A stretch of DNA of 64,000 nucleotides, taken from positions 678,255 through 742,254 of the forward strand of contig NKIH01000002.1 of NCBI GenBank assembly GCA_002255925.1, written 5' to 3'. The notes beneath the pieces are model-generated. The model made no database searches. It worked only from the letters and a program-made list of their open reading frames with translations, and was not told the origin of the DNA. The stretch's first letter is position 1; the number at the start of each line of letters is the position of its first letter. Positions 1-8,515 of the stretch are shown here, in pieces. Both the position numbers and the translations under genes were made by a program. Source of the DNA: Burkholderiales bacterium PBB6. GTDB taxonomy: Bacteria; Pseudomonadota; Gammaproteobacteria; Burkholderiales; Burkholderiaceae_C.

Positions 1-61
1 GCAGCGTCGCGGCGGGCCTGTTCAGCTCCGCGGCGAGTTGAGCGACGGTGGTCACTGCCAT
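1..61 (-). CDS. infB: Translation initiation factor IF-2, N-terminal fragment
   Basis: Only the first 20 codons lie inside the window; the gene continues past its left edge. The reverse strand reads MAVTTVAQLAAELN, the usual start of the IF-2 N-terminal domain of betaproteobacteria. IF-2 is the GTPase that delivers initiator fMet-tRNA to the 30S subunit and promotes subunit joining. The start codon lies 56 bases after the nusA stop, the rimP-nusA-infB order found in most proteobacteria, so it is probably co-transcribed from the promoter ahead of rimP. Position and start peptide make the call secure despite the small fragment. Confidence 0.88.
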   Translation of the reverse strand, partial: MAVTTVAQLAAELNRPAATL

Positions 62-117
62 TCTTGGGTTCCTTGATCTTTTTGCCGTGTGCGGGTGTCT
101 GTCCTGGGGCTGTTCGT

Positions 118-1596
118 TCAGGCGTTGAACCAGTGTTCACGCGCCTTCATGATCAGCGCCTTGGCCTGGGCCTCGTCGACACCGGTCATTTCGACCAGTT
201 CATCGACAGCGAGGTCCGCCAGGTCGTCCCGGGTGTGCACACCACCATCAGCCAGCTTGGCGATCAGGTCGGCATTCAGGCCTTCAAGGTCGCGCAGATC
301 CTGCGACACCTCGTCCACCTTTTCCTCACGGGCAATCTCCATCGTCAGCACTGCGTCCTTCGCACGGTTGCGCAGTTCACTGACGGTGTCTTCGTCGAAG
401 CCTTCAATATCCAGCAGCTCTTGCAGCGGCACATAGGCCACTTCTTCGAGGCTGGTGAAACCTTCGCCGATCAGGATGTCGGCCACTTCCTCGTCCACGT
501 CGAGCTTCTCGACGAAGAGCTTGCGGATGGAGCCCGACTCTTCAGCTTGTTTGGCGGCCGATTCCTCGGCCGTCATGATGTTGATGCGCCAGCCCGTCAG
601 CTCGGAAGCCAGACGGACGTTCTGGCCACCACGGCCGATGGCGATGGCGAGGTTTTCCTCGTCAACGACCACGTCCATGGCGTGCTTCTCTTCGTCGACC
701 ATGATCGACTGCACGTTGGCCGGAGCCAGTGCGCCAATCACGAACTGCGCCGGATCTTCCGACCACAGCACGATGTCGACGCGCTCACCAGCCAGTTCGT
801 TCGTCACGGCGGTGACGCGGGAGCCGCGCACACCGACGCAGGTGCCGATCGGATCGACACGCTTGTCGTGCGAGACGACGGCGATCTTGGCGCGCGAGCC
901 GCTGTCACGGGCGCAGCTCTTGATCTCCAGCAGGCCTTGCTCGATTTCCGGCACTTCCTGGGCGAACAGCTCAACCATGAAGCCAGGCGCCGAGCGCGAC
1001 AGCATGATCTGCGGGCCGCGGGCCAGGGTGTCGATGCCGGCAATGAAAGCCCGCACGCGGTCACCCGAACGCAGGTTTTCCTTGGCGATCATCTCGCTGC
1101 GCTTCAGGCGGCCTTCGATGCGGCCGGACTCGACGATGATGTCGCCCTTGTCCAGGCGCTTGACGGTGCCGACCATGACCTTGTCGCCACGCGACAGGAA
1201 ATCGTTCAGCAGCTGCTCACGCTCGGCGTCGCGGATCTTCTGCAGGATGACCTGCTTGGCCGCTTGCGCACCGATACGGCCGATCGGCACGGATTCGATG
1301 CCTTCTTCGATGTGGTCGTCCACCTCGATGTCAGCGATCTGCTCCTTGGCTTCGAACAGCAGGATTTCGGCGTCAGGGATTTGCAGACCGGCTTCATCCG
1401 GGACAACGTGCCAACGGCGGAAAGTTTCGTACTCACCGGTGTCACGGTCCACCGTGACACGGATGTCGACTTCACCACCGTGCAGCTTCTTCGTGGCGGA
1501 GGCCAGTGCAGCTTCCACCGCACCAAAAACGACGTCGCGATCCACGCTCTTCTCGCGAGAGATGGCGTCTACCAGCATCAGCATTTCGCGGTTCAT
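118..1596 (-). CDS. nusA: Transcription termination/antitermination protein NusA
   Basis: 492 residues, close to the 495 of E. coli NusA. NusA binds RNA polymerase and modulates pausing, intrinsic termination and rRNA antitermination. The layout fits the family: an N-terminal polymerase-binding domain (about 1-130), an S1 domain (about 135-200, with [14 protein letters not shown]), two KH domains (about 200-345, with [14 protein letters not shown] and [12 protein letters not shown] loops) and two acidic C-terminal helix-hairpin repeats (about 360-490). Its ATG overlaps the rimP stop by 4 bases, so translation is probably coupled. The gene is complete, and its product may act on the terminator hairpins in its own operon leader. 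Confidence 0.97.
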   Translation of the reverse strand: MNREMLMLVDAISREKSVDRDVVFGAVEAALASATKKLHGGEVDIRVTVDRDTGEYETFRRWHVVPDEAGLQIPDAEILLFEAKEQIADIEVDDHIEEGIESVPIGRIGAQAAKQVILQKIRDAEREQLLNDFLSRGDKVMVGTVKRLDKGDIIVESGRIEGRLKRSEMIAKENLRSGDRVRAFIAGIDTLARGPQIMLSRSAPGFMVELFAQEVPEIEQGLLEIKSCARDSGSRAKIAVVSHDKRVDPIGTCVGVRGSRVTAVTNELAGERVDIVLWSEDPAQFVIGALAPANVQSIMVDEEKHAMDVVVDEENLAIAIGRGGQNVRLASELTGWRINIMTAEESAAKQAEESGSIRKLFVEKLDVDEEVADILIGEGFTSLEEVAYVPLQELLDIEGFDEDTVSELRNRAKDAVLTMEIAREEKVDEVSQDLRDLEGLNADLIAKLADGGVHTRDDLADLAVDELVEMTGVDEAQAKALIMKAREHWFNA

Positions 1597-2147
1597 TGTT
1601 CTTGACCTCCGTCAGTCGTCTTGTCGCTCTCGGCAGCATCCGCTGCCTGGCCCGTCTTGCCACGGCGACCCTTGAAATCCAGCACCGGTACGAGCCGGGC
1701 TTCCCGCACTTCCTCAAACGCAAAGTCGAGGACTTGATCGACCTTGCCGTCGTGGAAGATGATCTGCCAGCCGTCGCCCTCTTCGGCGTTGGCCAGCAGG
1801 CCTTCATATTTCTTGCGACCCTGAAACGGCAGCTTCAGGGTGATCTGCACCTGTTGGCCCACGAAGCGGGCGTAGCTCTCGAGGGTCTTCAGCGGCCGGT
1901 CGAGGCCGGGCGAAGACACTTCGAGTCGTGCGTAGTCGACGTTGTCGACTTCCAGCACGTGCTGCAGCTGCCGCGTCACGGCTTCACAATCCTCCACCGT
2001 GACGAACTCGTGCTCGCCAGTCGGGTAGGCATGTCCAGGGATGCGGTCAATGCTGACGCGCAGCAACCCGCCGACCACTCTTTCGATGTCGACGAGTTCA
2101 TATCCCAATCCGGTCACCGTGCGCTCGACGGCCTGACTCCAGCTCAT
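1593..2147 (-). CDS. rimP: Ribosome maturation factor RimP
   Basis: 184 residues against about 150 in E. coli. RimP helps assemble the 30S subunit. The N-terminal half carries the family pattern GYELVDIE and, near residues 75-85, [10 protein letters not shown]. An Sm-like C-terminal domain follows ([20 protein letters not shown]). The final 25 or so residues are a charged, low-complexity tail that accounts for the extra length. It is the first gene of the rimP-nusA-infB operon and overlaps nusA by ATGA. An AGGAAAG stretch lies about 13 bases before the ATG, a rather long spacing. Two hairpins with T tracts lie between promoter and start codon and may control the whole operon. Confidence 0.95.
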   Translation of the reverse strand: MSWSQAVERTVTGLGYELVDIERVVGGLLRVSIDRIPGHAYPTGEHEFVTVEDCEAVTRQLQHVLEVDNVDYARLEVSSPGLDRPLKTLESYARFVGQQVQITLKLPFQGRKKYEGLLANAEEGDGWQIIFHDGKVDQVLDFAFEEVREARLVPVLDFKGRRGKTGQAADAAESDKTTDGGQEQ

Positions 2148-2167
2148 CAGGGTGTGAATACTTTCCT

Positions 2168-2196
2168 AAAAATGCCGATCGACAAAATCGATCGGC
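2168..2196 (-). terminator. Second terminator-like hairpin in the rimP leader
   Basis: Perfect 9-bp arms (2174-2182 and 2188-2196, GCCGATCGA type) enclose a 5-base loop. On the reverse strand they are followed by A and five T. The site lies about 20 bases before the rimP start, after the first hairpin. It could terminate leader transcripts or hide the ribosome binding site. Confidence 0.6.
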
Positions 2197-2197
2197 C

Positions 2198-2227
2198 AAA
2201 AAAAATGGGCTGGATGAATCCGCCCAT
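2198..2227 (-). terminator. Rho-independent terminator/attenuator in the rimP-nusA-infB leader
   Basis: On the reverse strand AATGGGC and GCCCATT arms (2221-2227 and 2204-2210) enclose a further GGAT/ATCC stem and run straight into eight T (2198-2205). No leftward gene ends here, because fabI is divergent. The hairpin begins about 20 bases after the predicted transcription start of rimP, so it looks like an attenuator rather than an end-of-gene terminator. Confidence 0.75.
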
Positions 2228-2252
2228 TGGGTCTAATTCTAGCGAAGGTCGA

Positions 2253-2281
2253 ATTGTAGCCTGAGGCAGGTGCGTCGGCAA
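2253..2281 (-). promoter_or_regulatory. Sigma-70 promoter of rimP-nusA-infB
   Basis: On the reverse strand a -35 TTGCCG (2276-2281) and a -10 TACAAT (2253-2258) are separated by exactly 17 bases. Transcription should begin near 2246, giving a leader of about 100 bases that contains both hairpins listed above. Confidence 0.7.
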
Positions 2282-2329
2282 GTTGCTCATGCGAGAATCC
2301 GCCTTGAACTTCAACAATTTGGAGACCGC

Positions 2330-3130
2330 ATGGGATTCCTCGCTGGCAAACGCCTGCTCATCACGGGCTTGCTCTCGAACCGCTCGATCGCCTACGGCAT
2401 TGCCAGGGCTTGCCACCGTGAAGGTGCCGAGCTCGCATTCAGCTACGTGGGTGAGCGCTTCAAGGACCGCATCACCGAATTCGCCGCTGAATTCGACTCG
2501 AAGCTGATTTTCGACTGCGACGTGGGTGACGACGCGCAGATCGAGAAACTCTTTGTTGACTTGAACCAGGCGTGGCCGGAAGGTTTCGACGGTTTTGTGC
2601 ATTCGATCGGTTTCGCCCCGCGTGAAGCCATTGCCGGCGACTTCCTTGATGGCCTGACGCGCGAGAACTTCCGCATCGCCCACGACATCTCGGCTTACAG
2701 TTTCCCGGCGATGGCCAAGGCGGCACTGCCGACCCTGCGCCCGAAGGCGGCTCTGGTGACGCTGTCGTACCTGGGCGCCATGCGCTATGTGCCGGCGTAC
2801 AACACGATGGGCCTGGCCAAGGCCTCCCTGGAAGCCAGCGTGCGCTACCTGGCCGCGAGCCTGGGCCCCAAGGGCATCCGCGTCAACGGCATTTCGGCCG
2901 GTCCGATCAAGACCCTGGCCGCTTCCGGCATCAAGGGCTTTGGCCGTCTGCTGGAGTTGTTCTCCAAGAACGCACCGCTGCGCCGCAACGTGACGATCGA
3001 AGACGTGGGCAATGTCACCGCCTTCCTGCTGTCCGACCTGTCGGCTGGCATGACTTCGGAAATCACTTATGTTGACGGCGGCTTCAGCCACGTCATGGTC
3101 GGTGCCATGCCGGGCGAAGACGGCGAATAA
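2330..3130 (+). CDS. fabI: Enoyl-[acyl-carrier-protein] reductase (NADH) FabI
   Basis: 266 residues (E. coli 262). FabI carries out the last reduction of each fatty acid elongation cycle, turning trans-2-enoyl-ACP into acyl-ACP with NADH. It is a short-chain dehydrogenase fold: the N-terminal [15 protein letters not shown] nucleotide motif is present, and the active-site Tyr147, Tyr157 and Lys164 fall in the family spacing (SYLGA...AYNTMGLAK). The start at 2330 is chosen because it gives the usual [13 protein letters not shown] and has GGAG 6 bases upstream; an in-frame ATG at 2270 would add an unlikely 20-residue extension overlapping the rimP promoter. It diverges from rimP and stands alone before a terminator. 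Confidence 0.96.
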   Translation: MGFLAGKRLLITGLLSNRSIAYGIARACHREGAELAFSYVGERFKDRITEFAAEFDSKLIFDCDVGDDAQIEKLFVDLNQAWPEGFDGFVHSIGFAPREAIAGDFLDGLTRENFRIAHDISAYSFPAMAKAALPTLRPKAALVTLSYLGAMRYVPAYNTMGLAKASLEASVRYLAASLGPKGIRVNGISAGPIKTLAASGIKGFGRLLELFSKNAPLRRNVTIEDVGNVTAFLLSDLSAGMTSEITYVDGGFSHVMVGAMPGEDGE

Positions 3131-3162
3131 GCCGTCCGCTGCTCTGCGGCTTGCCTGACGAA

Positions 3163-3186
3163 CCCGGCCTCTGCGCCGGGTTTTTT
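3163..3186 (+). terminator. Rho-independent terminator after fabI
   Basis: CCCGGC (3163-3168) pairs with GCCGGG (3175-3180) and is followed by six T (3181-3186). It lies 32 bases after the fabI stop and abuts the stop codon of the converging diguanylate cyclase. Confidence 0.88.
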
Positions 3187-4253
3187 CATGTCTGGACGAC
3201 CACCACGCGGTTGCGCCCCTCGGATTTGGCCTGGTAGAGCGCCTCGTCGGCGCGGCTCGCGGTGCGCTCCCAGGTCTCATCTGGACGGACGAGTGCCAGG
3301 CCGAAGCTCATGGTCATGGGAATCAACTGCCCATCGGGGGCCCGCAGCACCACGGCCTGCACCAGCGCGCGCAGCCGCTCGGCAATCATCCGGGCGGCGG
3401 ACGGGTCAGCCGGCCGAAGCAGCACCAGAAACTCCTCCCCGCCCCAGCGGCCCAGCAGATCACCATCGCGCAGACCGGATTGAAGCGCTTGCGCCACCGC
3501 CTGCAACGCCAGATCGCCCGTCGGGTGGCCATGCTGGTCATTGATGCGCTTGAAATGGTCGATGTCGCCCATCAACAGGCACGGTGCCGGTGCGTGCGCG
3601 TCTGCCCAGTGCCGGGCGGCCATCTCGGCCACCTGGCGGCGATTCAGCAAGCCGGTCAGCGGGTCGGTGCCGGCCAGGCGCCGCAAATCACCTTCTGCCG
3701 ACATGACCAGCCGCCCGTAAACCGCGTTCATGCCGGCGAGCAAGCCGAGCGCCGCGAGCAGATTGACGCTGTGCAGCAGACCCAAACCCAACGAAGACAC
3801 GCTGGCGGTGGGCAGTCGGTGGTGGGTGAACTGGTCGAGACACAGGACGCCGATCAGCACCAAGCCCCCTGCCCGCCATTTCTGCGCCGGCCGCAGCTTG
3901 TGCGACATCATCAGTGGCGGCAACACCAGGATCAGGTAGTACTGAAAGCCAGCCTCCCACCCCAGTACCCAGGTGGCGAGCATGGCATGCGCCGTGATCT
4001 CGGTGCCGATCAGCATCGCACCCCAACGCTGCAGCCCCGGGCGCCGCAGCAAGCCCCATGCGCTCAGGTGAATGACGACGCTGAGGACGTTGGCTGCCGC
4101 AAGCCACGGCAGCTGCCAGTGCAGGAACAAGCCCGCGAAGACCAGATGAATGACCGCGCACAGAGCGGCAGCCACACCCAGCGCCCGCCAATAGTGCGCC
4201 GGATTGACCGTGGAATGGCGGTCAAAGGGTGGGCGGGGCTTGGCGGTGGTCAT
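3186..4253 (-). CDS. Membrane-anchored diguanylate cyclase (GGDEF)
   Basis: 355 residues from the ATG at 4253. The N-terminal 180 or so residues hold about six hydrophobic segments (for example ALCAVIHLVFAGLFL and YYLILVLPPLMM), and the last 165 form a GGDEF domain. The active-site WGGEEF is intact, and an RxxD product-inhibition site (RDGD) sits five residues before it, so it should synthesise cyclic di-GMP from two GTP and be feedback-inhibited. The substrate-binding GDIDHFKRIND motif is also present. No EAL or recognised sensory domain is visible. An earlier start at 4373 would overlap the upstream decarboxylase, so the internal ATG is preferred although no clear ribosome binding site precedes it. 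What it senses is unknown. Confidence 0.88.
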   Translation of the reverse strand: MTTAKPRPPFDRHSTVNPAHYWRALGVAAALCAVIHLVFAGLFLHWQLPWLAAANVLSVVIHLSAWGLLRRPGLQRWGAMLIGTEITAHAMLATWVLGWEAGFQYYLILVLPPLMMSHKLRPAQKWRAGGLVLIGVLCLDQFTHHRLPTASVSSLGLGLLHSVNLLAALGLLAGMNAVYGRLVMSAEGDLRRLAGTDPLTGLLNRRQVAEMAARHWADAHAPAPCLLMGDIDHFKRINDQHGHPTGDLALQAVAQALQSGLRDGDLLGRWGGEEFLVLLRPADPSAARMIAERLRALVQAVVLRAPDGQLIPMTMSFGLALVRPDETWERTASRADEALYQAKSEGRNRVVVVQT

Positions 4254-4329
4254 CGAGGGGGTCGCGGCGGGGGCTGGGCGCAATGCCCTGCCCCGTTTTC
4301 GGCGCGAACCGCTCGAACTTGATGTCGCG

Positions 4330-6594
4330 TCAGGCTTCCGCGCGCACGCAATCGACGAAGTAGCGGCGGCCACCCAGGCCGTCGTCTTCCGCCACCAGCC
4401 CGTGCACGTCGGCGCCGAAGCCCGGGAAGGCGGCGTTGAACTCGCGCGTGAAGCGCAGGTAATCCACGATGCGCTTGTTGAAGCGCTCGCCCGGGATCAG
4501 CAGCGGGATGCCCGGTGGGTACGGGGTCAGCAGCGCGGTCGTCACGCGGCCTTCGAGTGCATCGATCTCGACGCGCTCGGTCTGGCGGTGGGCGATGTAG
4601 GCGTAGGCATCGCTCGGCTTCATCGCCGGCTCCAGATCGGACAGGTACACCTCGGTCGTCAGGCGCGCGATGTCGCCCTTGGCATAGGCTTCGTGCACGC
4701 TCTGGCAGAGGTCACGCAGACCCATGCGCTCGTAACGGCTGTGGGCCGCGACGAATTCCGGCAGGATGCGCCAGAGCGGCTGGTTGCGGTCGTAGTCGTC
4801 CTTGAACTGCTGCAGCGCAGTCAACAGCGTGTTCCAGCGACCCTTGGTGATGCCGATGGTGAACATGATGAAGAACGAGTACAGGCCGGTCTTCTCGACC
4901 ACCACGCCGTGCTCGGCCAGGTACTTGGTGACGATGGAGGCGGGAATGCCGGACTCGGCAAACTTGCCCGACATGTCGAGACCCGGGGTGATGATGGTGG
5001 ACTTGATCGGGTCCAGCATGTTGAAGCCGGTGGCCAGGCCACCAAAGCCGTGCCAGGTTTCGTCCGCCTGGAGCACCCAGTCCTGCTGGCGGCCAATGCC
5101 CTCTTCCGTCAGGTGATCAGGGCCCCAGACCTTGAACCACCAATCCTGGCCGTACTCGGCATCGACCTTGCGCATCGCGCGGCGGAAGTCGAGTGCTTCA
5201 CGGATGCTTTCTTCCACCAGCGCGGTGCCGCCCGGGGGCTCCATCATGGCCGCGGCCACATCGCACGAGGCAATGATGGCGTACTGCGGCGAAGTGGAGG
5301 TGTGCATCAGGTAGGCCTCGTTGAACAGGTGCTTGTCCAGCTTGACCGTCTGCGAGTCTTGCACCAGCACCTGCGACGCCTGGCTGATACCGGCCAGCAG
5401 CTTGTGGGTGGACTGGGTCGCATACACCATGGCCTGCGTCGGACGCGGCCGGTTCTTGCCCATCGAGTGGAAGTTGCCGTAGAACTTGTGGAAGGCGGCG
5501 TGCGGCAGCCAGGCCTCGTCGAAGTGCAGCGTGTCCACCCAGCCGTCGAGCTTGGCCTTGATGGTTTCGGTGTTGTAGAGCACGCCGTCGTAGGTGCTCT
5601 GCGTCACGGTCAGGATCTTCGGGCGCACCGTTTCGGCATCCACATGCTTGAGCAGCGGATGGCGGGCGATCTTCGCGCGGATGGATGCCGGGCTGAATTC
5701 GCTTTCCGGGATCGGGCCGATGATGCCGTAGTGGTTGCGCGTCGGCGTCAGGAAGACCGGCACGGCGCCCGTCATGATGATCGAGTGCAGGATCGACTTG
5801 TGGCAGTTGCGGTCCACCAGCACCACATCACCCGGCGCCACCGTGTGGTGCCAGACCATCTTGTTCGACGTGGACGTGCCGTTGGTGACGAAGAAGCAGT
5901 GGTCGGCATTGAAGATGCGCGCGGCATTCTTTTCGCTCGCGGCGACCGGGCCGGTGTGGTCGAGCAGCTGGCCGAGCTCTTCCACCGCGTTGCACACGTC
6001 GGCGCGCAGCATGTTCTCGCCAAAGAACTGGTGGAACATGCGGCCGATCGGGCTCTTCAGGAAAGCCACGCCACCGGAGTGGCCCGGGCAATGCCAGGAG
6101 TAGGAGCCGTCTTGTGCGTAGTGCATCAGCGCGCGGAAGAACGGCGGCGCCAGCGAATCAACGTAGCTCTTGGCTTCACGGATGATGTGACGCGCTACGA
6201 ACTCGGGCGTGTCCTCGAACATGTGGATGAAGCCGTGCAGCTCACGCAGGATGTCGTTCGGGATGTGCTGCGACGTGCGCGTCTCACCGTACAGGTAGAT
6301 CGGGATGTCCGAATTGCGGAAACGGATCTCGGTGATGAAGTTGCGCAGGTTCAACACGGCCGGGTCCAGCTCGGGGCCGGGCGTGAACTCTTCGTCGTCG
6401 ATCGACAGGATGAAGGCGCTGGCGCGGCTCTGCTGCTGGGCGAACTGCGACAGGTCACCGTAGCTGGTCACGCCGAGGACTTCGAAGCCCTCTTTCTCGA
6501 TCGCTTCGGCCAGGGCGCGGATGCCCAGGCCCGAGGTGTTCTCGGAACGGTAGTCCTCGTCAATGATGACGATCGGGAAATTGAAACGCTGCAT
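4330..6594 (-). CDS. PLP-dependent arginine/lysine/ornithine decarboxylase
   Basis: 754 residues, the length of E. coli AdiA (756) rather than CadA, LdcC or SpeC (about 710). The order is that of the large bacterial fold-I family: an N-terminal receiver-like wing domain (1-135), the PLP aminotransferase-like core (WHCPGHSGG near 167, DRNCHKS near 261, HFDEAW near 357) and a C-terminal domain (TPYPPGIP). The PLP lysine is Lys398 in QSTHKLL. It decarboxylates a basic amino acid to a polyamine or diamine, in acid resistance or polyamine supply; the substrate cannot be settled from sequence, though length and motifs lean to arginine. CGGAG precedes the start. An inverted repeat about 70 bases upstream may be an operator. 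Confidence 0.93.
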   Translation of the reverse strand: MQRFNFPIVIIDEDYRSENTSGLGIRALAEAIEKEGFEVLGVTSYGDLSQFAQQQSRASAFILSIDDEEFTPGPELDPAVLNLRNFITEIRFRNSDIPIYLYGETRTSQHIPNDILRELHGFIHMFEDTPEFVARHIIREAKSYVDSLAPPFFRALMHYAQDGSYSWHCPGHSGGVAFLKSPIGRMFHQFFGENMLRADVCNAVEELGQLLDHTGPVAASEKNAARIFNADHCFFVTNGTSTSNKMVWHHTVAPGDVVLVDRNCHKSILHSIIMTGAVPVFLTPTRNHYGIIGPIPESEFSPASIRAKIARHPLLKHVDAETVRPKILTVTQSTYDGVLYNTETIKAKLDGWVDTLHFDEAWLPHAAFHKFYGNFHSMGKNRPRPTQAMVYATQSTHKLLAGISQASQVLVQDSQTVKLDKHLFNEAYLMHTSTSPQYAIIASCDVAAAMMEPPGGTALVEESIREALDFRRAMRKVDAEYGQDWWFKVWGPDHLTEEGIGRQQDWVLQADETWHGFGGLATGFNMLDPIKSTIITPGLDMSGKFAESGIPASIVTKYLAEHGVVVEKTGLYSFFIMFTIGITKGRWNTLLTALQQFKDDYDRNQPLWRILPEFVAAHSRYERMGLRDLCQSVHEAYAKGDIARLTTEVYLSDLEPAMKPSDAYAYIAHRQTERVEIDALEGRVTTALLTPYPPGIPLLIPGERFNKRIVDYLRFTREFNAAFPGFGADVHGLVAEDDGLGGRRYFVDCVRAEA

Positions 6595-6664
6595 GGCGGC
6601 TCCGGTAAGGCGGGGCGGTCTGAAAATTGAAGGGCGAAGTGTAGGGCCGAACCCGTGTCATGCG

Positions 6665-6683
6665 TGTGATGCTGGCCATCACA
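6665..6683. promoter_or_regulatory. Inverted repeat upstream of the decarboxylase
   Basis: Perfect 7-bp arms TGTGATG and CATCACA with a 5-base spacer, between the decarboxylase start (6594) and the tRNA-Ser promoter. The symmetry suggests a dimeric regulator site. TGTGA and TCACA resemble the CRP half sites but are separated by 9 rather than 6 bases. Confidence 0.4.
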
Positions 6684-6735
6684 TTTCGGCGGGTTGCATC
6701 TGCAGGGGGCCATCAAACTTTCTTTGGGGGCGTTG

Positions 6736-6764
6736 TTGGGCGCATTGAATTCATGCGCTAGAAT
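6736..6764 (+). promoter_or_regulatory. Promoter of tRNA-Ser
   Basis: TTGGGC (6736-6741) and TAGAAT (6759-6764) are 17 bases apart. Transcription should start near 6771, ten bases before the tRNA. Confidence 0.65.
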
Positions 6765-6780
6765 GGAAGGCTATCCCGAC

Positions 6781-6870
6781 GGAGGGATGGATGAGTGGTT
6801 TAAGTCGCACGCCTGGAAAGCGTGTGTGGGTTAATCCCCACCGCGGGTTCGAATCCCGCTCCCTCCGCCA
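6781..6870 (+). tRNA. tRNA-Ser (anticodon GGA)
   Basis: A 90-base class II tRNA with encoded CCA. The acceptor arms GGAGGGA (6781-6787) and TCCCTCC (6860-6866) pair fully, followed by discriminator G and CCA (6868-6870). The anticodon arm CACGC/GCGTG encloses the loop CTGGAAA, placing anticodon GGA at 6815-6817. The long variable arm typical of serine tRNAs (GTGGG...CCCAC) and a GGTTCGAATCC T arm are present. GGA reads UCC and UCU. Confidence 0.97.
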
Positions 6871-6880
6871 ACCATTGCGA

Positions 6881-6915
6881 AAGCCGCCAGCACCTCACGG
6901 TCTGGCGGCTTTTTC
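6881..6915 (+). terminator. Rho-independent terminator after tRNA-Ser
   Basis: AAGCCGCCA (6881-6889) pairs with TGGCGGCTT and runs into a T tract ending at 6914. It begins ten bases after the tRNA CCA end. Confidence 0.88.
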
Positions 6916-6986
6916 TTTGCCGCGTCCGCTTTGGTGGGTGATCTTTGGTGCGTCGCCCTTGCGCTTCCTCCAGCTGAGCGCGGAAT

Positions 6987-7013
6987 GAAAAAAGGCCACC
7001 TTGCGGTGGCCTT
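6987..7013 (-). terminator. Rho-independent terminator after livJ copy 1
   Basis: On the reverse strand AAGGCCACC and GGTGGCCTT (7005-7013, 6992-7000) form a 9-bp stem with a GCAA tetraloop, followed by T residues (6993-6988). A second small hairpin (about 7020-7037) lies between it and the stop codon. Confidence 0.88.
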
Positions 7014-7051
7014 CGCAGCGCTGGCCCGAAGGCCAGTTCAGTGGAGGTCGA

Positions 7052-8194
7052 TCAGCGCACGACGGCGATCTGCTCGCGGTTGCCGCCCTTGTAGGTGAAC
7101 AGCGTCAGGGCGCCGTTCTTCACGTCACCCTTTTCGTCGAACGAGATCGTGCCGGTCACGCCCTTGTAGCCGTTCGTCTTGGCCAGCACCGGCAGGTACT
7201 TCGCCGGGTCAGCCGAACCGGCCTTCACCATCGCGTCCACCAGCACCATCGTCGCGTCGTACACGTACGGTGCGTAGATCTGCACGTCAGCATTGAACTT
7301 CTTCTTGAAGTCCGTCTTGAACTTCTCCATGCCGACCTTCTGGGTGCCTTCAACACCACCGGCTTCCGCGCACACGACTTGACCGTCGTCCATCGCGCCA
7401 GCCGACAGCTTCGGCAGCTCGCCCGAGCAGATGCCGTCGCCGCCCATGAACTTCGCCGTGATACCCAGCTGCTTCATCTGGCGAATCATCGGGCCAGCCA
7501 CTGCGTCCATGCCGCCGTAGAACACCACGTCAGGCTTCGCAGCCTTGATGGAGGTCAGGATGGCGGTGAAGTCCGTGGCCTTGTCGTTGGTGAATTCGCG
7601 CTTGGCGATCTTGCCGCCCTTGCCCTTCACGCCCTTTTCGAACTCGTCAGCCACGCCCTGGCCGTAAGCCGTGCGGTCATCGATGACAGCGATCGACTTG
7701 CCCTTCAGCTGCTCCACCGCATAGCGGCCCAGCGTGCCACCCAGGTGCACGTCGTCAGCCACCACGCGGAACGTGGTCTTGAAGCCTTGACGCGTGAACT
7801 TCGGGTTCGTGGCCGACGGCGAGATCTGCGGAATGCCAGCGTCCGAGTACACCTTCGATGCAGGGATCGAGGTGCCCGAGTTCAGGTGACCCACCACGCC
7901 GTTGACCTTCGAGTCCACCAGCTTCTGGGCTGCTGCCGTGCCTTGCTTCGGATCGCCAGCGTCGTCTTCAGCCAGCAACTCGAACTTGGCCTTCTTGCCG
8001 CCGATGGTCACGCCCTTGGCGTTGAGCTCATCGATCGCCATGCGCGCGCCGTTCTCGTTGTCCTTGCCCAGGTGAGCAATGCCGCCGCTGGTGGGGCCGA
8101 CGTGACCGATCTTGACGACCAGCTCTTGCGCTTGCAGCGAACCAGCCAGCAAGGCCGCGGTGGCGGCAACGATCACATTCAGTTTGACTTGCAT
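7052..8194 (-). CDS. livJ: Branched-chain amino acid ABC transporter substrate-binding protein (LivJ type), copy 1
   Basis: 380 residues. A signal peptide (MQVKLNVIVAATAALLAGSLQAQ) exports it to the periplasm, where type I binding proteins of this family capture branched-chain or related amino acids for a LivHMGF-type permease. The mature chain begins ELVVKIGHVGPTSGG and keeps the family features: GKDNENGARMAIDELN, a hinge region and GVTGTISFDEKGD near the C terminus. GGAGG lies 9 bases before the ATG. The gene stands alone, with its own terminator and a hairpin in its leader, and no permease genes beside it. Apart from the signal peptide it differs from the copy at 62535-63677 by one residue (Ser for Ala in GTISFDE). 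Confidence 0.93.
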   Translation of the reverse strand: MQVKLNVIVAATAALLAGSLQAQELVVKIGHVGPTSGGIAHLGKDNENGARMAIDELNAKGVTIGGKKAKFELLAEDDAGDPKQGTAAAQKLVDSKVNGVVGHLNSGTSIPASKVYSDAGIPQISPSATNPKFTRQGFKTTFRVVADDVHLGGTLGRYAVEQLKGKSIAVIDDRTAYGQGVADEFEKGVKGKGGKIAKREFTNDKATDFTAILTSIKAAKPDVVFYGGMDAVAGPMIRQMKQLGITAKFMGGDGICSGELPKLSAGAMDDGQVVCAEAGGVEGTQKVGMEKFKTDFKKKFNADVQIYAPYVYDATMVLVDAMVKAGSADPAKYLPVLAKTNGYKGVTGTISFDEKGDVKNGALTLFTYKGGNREQIAVVR

Positions 8195-8515
8195 AAGGAA
8201 GAACCTCCAGTTTGAGGAAATGTTGAGAAAGGAGCGTTTGAGACGCTCTCAACGGCAGTGACGATACTCCAAAAAAAACCTCTGTCGCACCACAAACATG
8301 CTGGGGTTTTGCCGAGCATGAAGTGCGGCCGACTCGGGTTTGAGACTGGTCTCGGCATCGTGCTCACACAACGTGCCGCGTGCCATTTCGGATGACCGGA
8401 CAGGCCATTGAGGAGCGTCCAACTCACGTGGGATGAGCGAACGCAAGCGCCATGCCAGAGTGAGGCTGCGCGCAGTGGTGAGCCATGCGGAATCAAGGCC
8501 GCATCAGCGTCCGCC
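8195..8515. other. Intergenic region upstream of livJ copy 1, with a leader hairpin
   Basis: About 320 bases without a supportable gene. Close to livJ, GAGCGT and ACGCTC arms within 8232-8249 are nested inside GTTGA and TCAAC arms (8222-8253), giving a stem-loop in the livJ leader just ahead of its ribosome binding site. A run of eight A (8271-8278) lies next to it. I see no convincing -35/-10 pair and nothing recognisable in the remainder. The second livJ copy does not share this upstream sequence. Confidence 0.4.

Noticed and set aside
2270..2330. Longer start for fabI adding 20 residues
   Set aside because: The extension has no family support, overlaps the rimP promoter, and the ATG at 2330 has a good ribosome binding site and the standard FabI N terminus.
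6665..6683. CRP (cAMP receptor) binding site
   Set aside because: TGTGA and TCACA half sites are present, but the spacer is 9 bases instead of 6.
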